In this document: one piece after another, positions 41,983 through 47,512 of the stretch
Position numbering within the stretch: the stretch's first letter is position 1
How the letters are laid out: each line of letters opens with the position of its first letter
Source: Nitrospirota bacterium
GTDB taxonomy: Bacteria; Nitrospirota; Thermodesulfovibrionia; UBA6902
Reading direction: 5' to 3'
Assembly (NCBI GenBank): GCA_016214845.1
Contig: JACRMS010000017.1
Span: 1-47,512, forward strand
DNA length: 47,512 bases
Program-made: the position numbers and the translations under genes
The notes under the pieces: generated by a model
The model's input: the letters and a program-made list of their open reading frames with translations, nothing else
Databases searched by the model: none
Told to the model about the DNA's origin: nothing

Positions 41983-42085
41983 ATGAACAATAAAGAAAAC
42001 GAGCATTGACGGCAGGCTGACATGACGGAAAATATATCCGCGTTTTTTCAGGATAGGGAAAGCGATTATTTGTGTTCAGCGGCTG

Positions 42086-42094
42086 TGATATAAT
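42086..42094 (+). promoter_or_regulatory. extended -10 promoter of the DtxR-FeoA gene
   Basis: TGATATAAT, an extended -10 with perfect TATAAT, lies 126 bases before the gene. The leader contains a CGGGA...TCCCG hairpin (42116-42130) and a 24-codon frame with a CxxC pair (42156-42230) that overlaps the gene start. Confidence 0.5.
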
Positions 42095-42219
42095 ATCAGC
42101 GTGAATGAGGTGGTACGGGACAGCATCCCGGCTGCCGCATTGCAATAAACAAAAAATGAAGGAAGGCGAATGCTTTAAATGCGCGAGGCAGTTGAAGCGT
42201 TTGGGGGTGATGAACAGAA

Positions 42220-42873
42220 ATGGACAATAATAAACTGAGGGACGAGATACTGGAGCTTCTCTGGGCGCTGCGGGAGAAGGGTTCAAAAAGTTTTACTGAA
42301 GTTGTCAGGGGCATTAATGACAGCGGGGCTTCCGATGCCTTGAGGAAAATGGAAAAGTCCGGTCTCGTGACGATTTCCGATGACGACGTCGAACTAACCG
42401 ATAAAGGCGATGCCCGCGCGAGGGACCTGATACGGCGTCACCGCCTTGCCGAAAGGCTTTTTCATGACGTGCTTGAGGTCGGGATGGAGGAGAGCGAAGA
42501 GACCGCCTGCGAGATCGAGCATTTCCTGTCCCCTTCCGTCACTGACAGCGTTTGCGCATTCCTCGGACATCCGCCTACATGTCCTCACGGCAAACCCATA
42601 CCTCGCGGCGAATGCTGTTCCAAATACAGGAATGAGGTGAAACCCCTTGTCATGCAATTAAAGGAGCTCGATGTCGGTTCAAAGGGAAGGATCATATTTA
42701 TAGTGCCTTCCGAGAACTCGAGGCTCGAACGCCTTGCGTCGATGGGGATCGTGCCCGGCAGCATTATAAAGCTGAAGCAGAAGAGGCCGTCGTTCGTTCT
42801 GGAGATCGACGAGACCACGCTTGCGATAGACAGCGCGATTGCCGAAGAGATCTATATTAAAGAGCAGAGATAA
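42220..42873 (+). CDS. DtxR-family metal-dependent regulator with C-terminal FeoA domain
   Basis: The 217-residue protein has a winged helix (about 1-70), the DtxR metal-binding and dimerisation domain (about 71-140; HRLAERLFHDVLEVGMEES, then EIEHFLSPSVTDSV and GHPPTCPHGKPIP) and a FeoA/SH3-like domain (about 148-217). His, Glu and Cys ligands of the family are present. It should bind Fe2+ or Mn2+ and repress metal-uptake genes. No feoAB or transporter gene is adjacent, so targets are elsewhere. It converges with the M48 protease gene, 15 bases apart. Confidence 0.9.
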   Translation: MDNNKLRDEILELLWALREKGSKSFTEVVRGINDSGASDALRKMEKSGLVTISDDDVELTDKGDARARDLIRRHRLAERLFHDVLEVGMEESEETACEIEHFLSPSVTDSVCAFLGHPPTCPHGKPIPRGECCSKYRNEVKPLVMQLKELDVGSKGRIIFIVPSENSRLERLASMGIVPGSIIKLKQKRPSFVLEIDETTLAIDSAIAEEIYIKEQR

Positions 42874-42888
42874 AAAAGCGTCAGGGCT

Positions 42889-44313
42889 TTACTTGACGCC
42901 CGGCGCGAGTTCCGTAAGCCGCTGTTTAGCGAATTTTCCCAATTCGGTGTCGGGCGCAACCTGTAATTGATAATCGTATTCTCTGACAGCAGACCTGACA
43001 TTGCTGGTTTTTTCATAGCTGATCCCAAGCAGGCCGTGGACCTCCGGATGCTTCGGGGCCGCCTCTGCGAAGTTTTGCAGATAAGGCGCGGCTTCCGCAT
43101 ATTTCTGTAACTTGAAATAACTCTTTCCCAGGCCGAAATGTGTCTGAGCGTGACCGGGGAACAGCGCGAGGCTCTTTTTAAATTCATCCACTGCCTTTCC
43201 GTGATTCCCCTGATAATAATTTACAAGTCCGAGCCCGTAGAAGGAGGGCTGGTGATTAGCGTCAATCGAGAGGGCCTTCCGGTATGATCTTTCGGCATCG
43301 GGATAATTTTTCTGCTGAAGTTTTATCAGGCCCATCAGATCGTAAAACGGGGCCTGTGAGGCGTCAAGGCCGATCGCCTTATTCAGCCTCTCTTCAGCCG
43401 CGCTGAAATTCTCTTTCTGATAAAGGTCCTCTGCCTCGTCATAAACAAAGTAGGTCTGGTTCACCTCTTTGATCTTTTTGACCGCCTCCTGGAAACGTCC
43501 CTGGTGTCTGCCGTCATCTCTGATAGTGTACGGCGGCAGTCCATTTATCATTGCCTGTATCTCGTTGATCCTTACCTCCGCCCTCGGATGCGTTGAGAGC
43601 ATCTGCGTTATGAAGTTGTTCTCCTGGCGTGTCTTTCCCATCCTCTTTAAATAATCATCCACTGTCTTCTCAAGGACCTTGTGGGCGGATATTGCCTCAC
43701 GGGGATCATAACCAAGTCCTGCCATGTACTTGACGCCGAGCCCGTCCGCCTGAATCTCCTGGTCCCTGTCATAGCTCAGGAACAAAAGGCTGGTCCCGAC
43801 AGCGCCGGCCTTCATCAGTATGTCGCCTCCCTTTTTCTCCCCCAGCGCGGCCGCCCCGATGGTCAGGCCTAATTGCTGAAGGGTAAGCCGCGTCATTTTC
43901 TTAGCAGAGTGCCTTGCCATGACATGACCTATCTCGTGGCCGATTACAGCCGCAAACTCCGCCTCGTTTTCCATGTTGCTGAGCAGCCCCCTTGTGATGG
44001 CGACATTACCCGGAAGGGCAAAGGCATTTGGTATGGAGGTGTTCTGAATATGAAATGCAACCGGGAGCTGTGGCCTTTCAGAGTTTTGCCACAATTGTTT
44101 TACTATCGAATCGAGATAAGATTCAAGGGCGCTGTCGTGGTAGTATCCGCCGAATTCCCATTGCAGTGACGGCGAAGCTTCTTTCCCCATCGCAAGTTCC
44201 TGTTCTTCACTCACAAGCATTAATTCATACTGTCCCGTAACCGGATTAGAGGCGCATGAAATAAAAACAGGCAGAAGAAATAAAACAAGCAATTTTAGAA
44301 ATGCCTTATTCAT
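42889..44313 (-). CDS. M48 family metalloprotease with TPR repeats (BepA/YfgC-like lipoprotein)
   Basis: The 474-residue protein begins with a signal peptide ending in a lipobox (LPVFISC, Cys at 20), so it is a lipoprotein. The M48 domain (about 40-260) has the zinc motif AAVIGHEIGHVMARH (HExxH) and QADGLGVKYM with the third ligand. Five or six TPR repeats (about 285-470; YPDAERSYRKALSIDANHQP) follow. E. coli BepA with the same plan assists outer-membrane assembly (LptD) and degrades misfolded proteins. Fits with lpxC and the secretin as envelope functions. Confidence 0.92.
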   Translation of the reverse strand: MNKAFLKLLVLFLLPVFISCASNPVTGQYELMLVSEEQELAMGKEASPSLQWEFGGYYHDSALESYLDSIVKQLWQNSERPQLPVAFHIQNTSIPNAFALPGNVAITRGLLSNMENEAEFAAVIGHEIGHVMARHSAKKMTRLTLQQLGLTIGAAALGEKKGGDILMKAGAVGTSLLFLSYDRDQEIQADGLGVKYMAGLGYDPREAISAHKVLEKTVDDYLKRMGKTRQENNFITQMLSTHPRAEVRINEIQAMINGLPPYTIRDDGRHQGRFQEAVKKIKEVNQTYFVYDEAEDLYQKENFSAAEERLNKAIGLDASQAPFYDLMGLIKLQQKNYPDAERSYRKALSIDANHQPSFYGLGLVNYYQGNHGKAVDEFKKSLALFPGHAQTHFGLGKSYFKLQKYAEAAPYLQNFAEAAPKHPEVHGLLGISYEKTSNVRSAVREYDYQLQVAPDTELGKFAKQRLTELAPGVK

Positions 44314-44362
44314 AATGTGTAATTTTATCTTATTGCCGTTAAAGCATCAACCGCTTTTTGTT

Positions 44363-44448
44363 GTCATTCCCGCAGTCCTTAAACGGGAATCCAGGAGCGG
44401 TTAAGTGTCAAGGAAAACCGGACTCCCGATAAAGACATCGGGAATGAC
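44363..44448. repeat. dispersed palindromic element, family A copy 3
   Basis: GTCATTCCCG and CGGGAATGAC are perfect 10-base inverted ends, with a nested CGGGAATCC near 44384. It lies just before the kinase-like gene and produces a false upstream extension of its frame. Confidence 0.88.
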
Positions 44449-44530
44449 ATCCAAGGAGTTGGGCTCCTCTCAATGCCATCTGTGTATTAACTCTTTCAAC
44501 AGCCTCCTGAAAACATTGAGGAAAATTCTG

Positions 44531-44539
44531 TGGTATGAT
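44531..44539 (+). promoter_or_regulatory. extended -10 promoter of the PAS kinase-like gene
   Basis: TGGTATGAT is an extended -10, 33 bases before the chosen ATG. The -35 region is poor. It lies between the dispersed repeat and the start codon. Confidence 0.4.
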
Positions 44540-44572
44540 TTAAGAAAATTGGAAGATTGGACCAGAGGAAAC

Positions 44573-45709
44573 ATGGTAGAAGAAAGACTGCGCCTGCTGG
44601 AATCCGCAGTTAAAAACGCAAATGACGCCATCATTATATTAGAGGCGGAACCCGGCGAGGACCGCGGCAGAAAGATACTGTTTGTAAACGAAGCCTTTAC
44701 AAGGATGACCGGCTACACCTACGAGGAGGCCGCGGGCAGGACGCTCAGGATGCTGCGCGGCCCCAACACGAGCCTTAAAGAGGTAAACAAGATACGCGAG
44801 GCATTTGACGCTCGAAAGCCTGTCAGGGTGGAGCTTGTTAATTATCGCAAAGACGGATCAGAGGTATGGGTTGAGTGCAACATAGTCCCCTTTGCTGACG
44901 AGGGCGGCAAATTTCTGCATTGGGTGTCCGTCCAGAGGGACATCACCGAACGGAAACAGGCCGAAGAAGAGAGGGAACAACTGATATATAAAATTAATAC
45001 CATCAACGCGGACCTTACAGAGCTGAATCAGCAATTAGAGACAATAGGCGCGGAAAGGACGATGAGCCTGATGGCGTTGACCGTAGCTGACAGGATAAGG
45101 AACCCCGCCTCGGTGATAGGCGCAAGGTGCAAAAGGATCCTTGCAAAAAAAGAAATATCGGAAGACCTGAAGGAAAATCTCCAGCCCGTCATCGGAGAGG
45201 CGGAAAAGCTGGAAGCCATAGTGAAAGAGTTCGAGGCCTTTCTGAAAAACAGGCAGTCGAAATTCACGCATGAGGACATCAATAAGATAGTTAAAAGCGT
45301 TGTCTCCATACTTGAGAAGGAGGCATTATATAAAAAGATAGAAATGGCCGTTAACCTTTCAAAGGAGCCGCTGAAGATCAATATTCAGAAAGCCCTGTTC
45401 AGCGTCGCGGTCTTCCATCTTATAAAGAACGCGGTTGAGGCGACATCCAAAGGAGGCAGGGTGACGGTGGAGACATCAAAAGACGATGACAGCGCGGTCA
45501 TTATAGTCTCCGACACAGGGCATGGAATACCGCAAGCGGATATTGAAAACGTATTTAAGCCCTTTTTCAGCACGAAGGAACGGGGATTCGGCATGGGACT
45601 GCCGCTGGTCAAACAGATAGTATCGGAACACCTTGGGAACCTAATACTGGAAAGCAAAGAGGGCCAGGGCTCGACCTTTAAAATGTTGTTCCCTTTGAGA
45701 TGGAAGTAA
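44573..45709 (+). CDS. PAS domain histidine-kinase-like protein lacking the phospho-acceptor His
   Basis: The 378-residue cytoplasmic protein has a PAS/PAC domain (about 5-128; AFTRMTGYTYEEAAGRTL and WVSVQRDITERKQAE, a LOV-like signature without the photoactive Cys), a coiled coil (about 129-165), a dimerisation helix region (about 165-250) and an ATP-binding domain (about 260-378) with N box HLIKNAVEA, SDTGHGIP, FFSTKERGFGMGLPL. In kinases of this class the helix reads HExRNP, but here it reads VADRIRNPAS, with Asp173 where the phosphorylated His should be. It may be a pseudokinase that regulates another kinase, or use a different acceptor. I start at ATG 44573, behind AGAGGAA; sequence upstream is repeat. 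No response regulator is adjacent. Confidence 0.85.
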   Translation: MVEERLRLLESAVKNANDAIIILEAEPGEDRGRKILFVNEAFTRMTGYTYEEAAGRTLRMLRGPNTSLKEVNKIREAFDARKPVRVELVNYRKDGSEVWVECNIVPFADEGGKFLHWVSVQRDITERKQAEEEREQLIYKINTINADLTELNQQLETIGAERTMSLMALTVADRIRNPASVIGARCKRILAKKEISEDLKENLQPVIGEAEKLEAIVKEFEAFLKNRQSKFTHEDINKIVKSVVSILEKEALYKKIEMAVNLSKEPLKINIQKALFSVAVFHLIKNAVEATSKGGRVTVETSKDDDSAVIIVSDTGHGIPQADIENVFKPFFSTKERGFGMGLPLVKQIVSEHLGNLILESKEGQGSTFKMLFPLRWK

Positions 45710-46060
45710 AAGAAAGAGTGTCAGCCCTTCTTTCTGGTGATTGAATCACTCTGCAAAAAAAGCCCTCATTTTTTTATAGCCTTTACTTTTTATACTAAGG
45801 TAAGCTTAAATCACGCTCTAATTGATTTTCAGATACTTCGCACAGTGGGGGGGGGTAACACCTGTTCAAGAGCGGGCTTTTTAGCAAAACCAAATTAATC
45901 AATAACTTTTCAATAAATATATTTTAATATTGTGCTATGCAGAAGGAGACATATAAAATATGTCTAATATCGTTATGTCTCATCGCTTCGAGAGTGATGG
46001 AGTGATAAATGATATAGCTTAGTTATGGCGGTGCATTTAATGCAGAAATGGTGGAAATGG
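45710..46060. other. gene-free AT-rich gap with a homopolymer G tract
   Basis: The gap holds a nine-G run (45847-45855), an ATTTTAATATTGTGCTAT-like word near 45921-45938 shared with the DUF262 leader, and a 20-codon frame at 45960-46022 behind AAGGAGA that reads MSNIVMSHRFESDGV then INDIA. The latter resembles the start of KilA-N-type proteins but is too short to be sure. Nothing else is supported. Confidence 0.4.
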
Positions 46061-46088
46061 TGGGGTCAGACTTGTCTATTGACATTTG
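46061..46088 (+). repeat. left terminal inverted repeat of the RAYT element
   Basis: TGGGGTCAGACTTGTC, then TATTGACATTTG. The reverse complement matches 47036-47063 at 27 of 28 positions. Confidence 0.9.
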
Positions 46089-46112
46089 AAGTGTGCCCTG
46101 CTAAAGTGACGC

Positions 46113-47048
46113 ATGGCAAGGAAGCCGAGGATAGAGTTTGAAGGAGCGTTTTACCACGTAATAATCCGAGGAAACCAGAGGCAGAAGATATTCAGGGACG
46201 AAAAAGATTACAGGAAATATCTTGAGATACTTTCCGGCTACAAGAAACAGTATCACTATCGTCTTTTTGCATACGTATTGATGAATAACCATGTGCATTT
46301 GCTGTTGGAGACAAAGGATATCCCGCTTTCAAAAATACAGCAGGGGATTAATCAGCGATACACAATGTATTTCAACCGGAAATATAAAACAGTGGGGCAT
46401 CTCTTCCAGGGGAGGTACAAAGCAATTCTTTGCGATAAGGATAGATATTTACTTTCATTGACAAAGTACATACATTACAATCCGGTGCGGGCGAAGATGA
46501 CGAAATTGCCTGAAGATTATAAGTGGAGCAGTCACCGGAATTATTCTGGAAGAATTAAGGATGACCTGATTGAAGTCGATCAGGTTCTACGCATGTTTTC
46601 GGAAGACAAGACACAGGCGAGGCGTCTCTATCGGGAGTTCATGGGTGAAGGCATAAATATCAAAAAAGAAGATGTCTACAGGACCGTGGACCAAAGGATA
46701 CTTGGGGATGAAAGTTTTGTAGAAAAAATATCAGATAAAACGGAAGAAAGAATTAAAGAAAAGAGAAAGAAACATGAACACACTTTAGAAGGAATAACAA
46801 AAGCGGTAGAGACGGTCCTGGGGATAACAATCAAACAGATGAGGGAAAAAGGCAAAGACCGGGAAATATCTCTTGGAAGAAAGCTGATGAGTCTCGCAGC
46901 AAATGAGTATGGCTACAAGGGCAGAGATGTGTCGAGATATCTCAGGAAAGACCCATCGATTATAACGAGATATTTAAAGGAGAGAAACAATCTGAAAAAG
47001 GCAGCGGAAACGGTGTTTAAGGTGTTATGCAATAACAAATGTCAATAG
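46113..47048 (+). CDS. RAYT / IS200-like Y1 transposase with DnaA-like C-terminal domain
   Basis: The 311-residue protein has the Y1 HUH endonuclease domain (about 1-130): RIEFEGAFYHVIIRGNQRQK, the HUH motif in LMNNHVHLLLE, and the segment KYIHYNPVRA with a candidate nucleophile Tyr. A C-terminal domain (about 225-305; EGITKAVETVLGITIKQMRE and KGRDVSRYLRKDPSIITRYL) resembles the DNA-binding domain of DnaA and is typical of RAYTs. It may mobilise the repeat unit around it. It appears intact. No ribosome site is seen. Confidence 0.9.
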   Translation: MARKPRIEFEGAFYHVIIRGNQRQKIFRDEKDYRKYLEILSGYKKQYHYRLFAYVLMNNHVHLLLETKDIPLSKIQQGINQRYTMYFNRKYKTVGHLFQGRYKAILCDKDRYLLSLTKYIHYNPVRAKMTKLPEDYKWSSHRNYSGRIKDDLIEVDQVLRMFSEDKTQARRLYREFMGEGINIKKEDVYRTVDQRILGDESFVEKISDKTEERIKEKRKKHEHTLEGITKAVETVLGITIKQMREKGKDREISLGRKLMSLAANEYGYKGRDVSRYLRKDPSIITRYLKERNNLKKAAETVFKVLCNNKCQ

Positions 47049-47063
47049 GCAAGTCTGACCCCA
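47036..47063 (-). repeat. right terminal inverted repeat of the RAYT element
   Basis: CAAATGTCAATAGG, then CAAGTCTGACCCCA. It contains the transposase stop TAG at 47046-47048 and matches the left repeat with one mismatch. Confidence 0.9.
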
Positions 47064-47093
47064 GCGTGCCTGACCCCAGCGTGCCCCAGCGTG
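47056..47093 (+). repeat. short tandem repeat TGACCCCAGCGTGCC at the RAYT right end
   Basis: Two exact 15-base copies (47056-47070 and 47071-47085) and a partial third (CCAGCGTG, 47086-47093). The first copy starts inside the right inverted repeat, which suggests slippage at the element end. Confidence 0.85.
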
Positions 47094-47366
47094 AATGAGA
47101 AGAAATTAAACACCGAAGAAGGCAGAAAGATATATGGCAAGAGGAAGATACTTGCAGAACCTGTATTCGGGCAAATCAAGGTTGTAGGCGGCTTGACTCA
47201 ATTTCTTCTGAGGGGATTGGAGAAGGTCAGAACAGAATGGAAGATGAGTGCGGTTGCTCATAATTTATTGAAAATAACCAGGAGAATCATGGAAGGGAAA
47301 GTAAGAGACTGTCTCACTAACTGTGTAAGTTCAATTTTCACTGTATCCTATCCTCAAACAATATAG
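47091..47366 (+). pseudogene. C-terminal fragment of an IS1182-family transposase
   Basis: The frame carries NTEEGRKIYGKRKILAEPVF, GQIKVVGGLTQFLLRGLEKV and MSAVAHNLLKITRR, which is the C-terminal signature of IS1182-family DDE transposases (EPVFGQIK, FLLRGLEKVR, HNLLK). The N-terminal two thirds are absent; the RAYT element lies where they should be. Similarity ends near 47295, before the IS256-type end at about 47305; codons after that are not transposase. Confidence 0.8.
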
Positions 47367-47512
47367 CGATCTGAGAATAGACTTGAGACCATCCTCTGAG
47401 AGGCATGGTCCATTTTTTATCGAGTTCCAGTGCTGCCATATATAGAGACTTCAAGATAGCGTCATCAGTTGGGAATAGCCTTCTGGCACCAGTAGCCTTT
47501 CTGAATTTACTA
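47305..47512 (-). mobile_element. end of an IS256-family insertion sequence (runs out of the window)
   Basis: The sequence GAGACTGTCTCACTAACTGT from 47305 resembles the terminal inverted repeat of IS256-family elements (GAGACTGTC...). The transposase 3' end lies just inside, on the minus strand. Only one end is visible, so target duplication and integrity cannot be checked. Confidence 0.6.
47338..47511 (-). CDS. IS256-family (Mutator-type) transposase, C-terminal part
   Basis: On the minus strand an open frame enters from the right edge and reads KFRKATGARRLFPTDDAILK, then SLYMAALELDKKWTMPLRGW and SQIAILFEDRI before a stop. The pattern FPTDxxxLKxLYLA...KKWTMPxRxW...AILFEDR is the known C-terminus of IS256-family transposases. 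The catalytic DDE residues are outside the window. The gene's end overlaps the tail of the IS1182 frame on the other strand, as expected for an insertion into that gene. Confidence 0.82.
   Translation of the reverse strand, partial: SKFRKATGARRLFPTDDAILKSLYMAALELDKKWTMPLRGWSQVYSQIAILFEDRIQ

Larger units (their letters stand above)
46061..47063 (+). mobile_element. REP-associated tyrosine transposase (RAYT) element bounded by 28-bp inverted repeats
   Basis: A Y1 transposase gene lies between inverted repeats at 46061-46088 and 47036-47063 that differ at one position. The transposase stop codon is inside the right repeat. The boxed sequence GGGGTCAGACTTG...TATTGACA is a repeat I have seen around similar transposases. 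Short direct repeats follow on the right (TGACCCCAGCGTGCC twice, 47056-47085). The size is about 1.0 kb. Confidence 0.8.

Noticed and set aside
44405-44572. N-terminal extension of the PAS kinase-like protein (MSRKTGLPIKTSG...)
   Set aside because: It starts inside the family A repeat, and ATG 44573 has its own ribosome site and matches a normal PAS start.
1-47512. tRNA or rRNA genes, and tRNA-linked attachment sites for the islands
   Set aside because: No cloverleaf-type sequence with a T-loop GTTCRAATC and matching acceptor stem was found by eye; a tRNA search program could still find one.

Overview
The window looks like a piece of chromosome from a Gram-negative, probably anaerobic bacterium. 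It has an outer membrane (lpxC, a type II secretion secretin, a BepA-like lipoprotein protease). It also has gene neighbourhoods I associate with Nitrospirota or deltaproteobacteria-like lineages: yicC-remA-gmk-rpoZ-coaBC, rpiB-glyA-nrdR, and E1/E2 pyruvate dehydrogenase beside an ADP-forming acetyl-CoA synthetase. The lineage is an inference from content and style, not proven. No rRNA, tRNA or CRISPR array was recognised.

Layout. 1-300: tail of an IS4-type transposase and an inverted repeat. 319-5653: pdhA-pdhB-pdhC and the two subunits of ADP-forming acetyl-CoA synthetase, together a route pyruvate -> acetyl-CoA -> acetate + ATP. 5759-8838: a PfkB sugar or nucleoside kinase, an HDOD protein and a GAF-GGDEF diguanylate cyclase; convergent coaE follows. 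9499-11544: a c-di-AMP (ydaO-type) riboswitch with terminator in front of a KimA-type potassium importer. 11674-20240: housekeeping genes rpiB-glyA-nrdR, clpC, yicC-remA-gmk-rpoZ, coaBC. 20241-22967: an AT-rich insert with a zinc-motif pentapeptide-repeat protein and a DUF4258/DUF2283 pair. 23113-27840: aroQ-pepP-efp-accB-accC-thiE.

27841-31318 is a defence and toxin-antitoxin island: a solitary DUF262/DUF1524 (GmrSD-like) nuclease, one intact addiction pair, and truncated HicB, HepT-like and antitoxin remnants. 31319-38392 (minus strand) is a purine nucleoside/methylthio-nucleoside phosphorylase followed by gspC-D-E-F; the secretin carries an unusual C-terminal extension (a subtilase-prodomain-like module, a Pro-rich linker and a SPOR domain), and no pseudopilin gene follows. 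38465-45709 has tldD, lpxC, a 29-residue Lys/Ala-rich protein, a winged-helix/dead-nucleotidyltransferase regulator, a DtxR-FeoA regulator, a BepA-like metalloprotease and a PAS kinase-like protein whose phospho-acceptor His is replaced by Asp. 45710-47512 is mobile DNA: a RAYT-type Y1 transposase between 28-bp inverted repeats, then a truncated IS1182 transposase apparently interrupted by an IS256-family element that leaves the window.

The intergenic DNA is rich in dispersed palindromic repeats: three copies of a GTCATTCC...GGAATGAC element, two copies of an ACCAC...GTGGT element, one of a third family, and several quasi-palindromic low-complexity spacers inside operons. The strongest candidates for something undescribed are the GspD fusion, the His-less kinase, the zinc/pentapeptide protein with its separate C-terminal helical module, and the Lys/Ala-rich microprotein with its own strong terminator.
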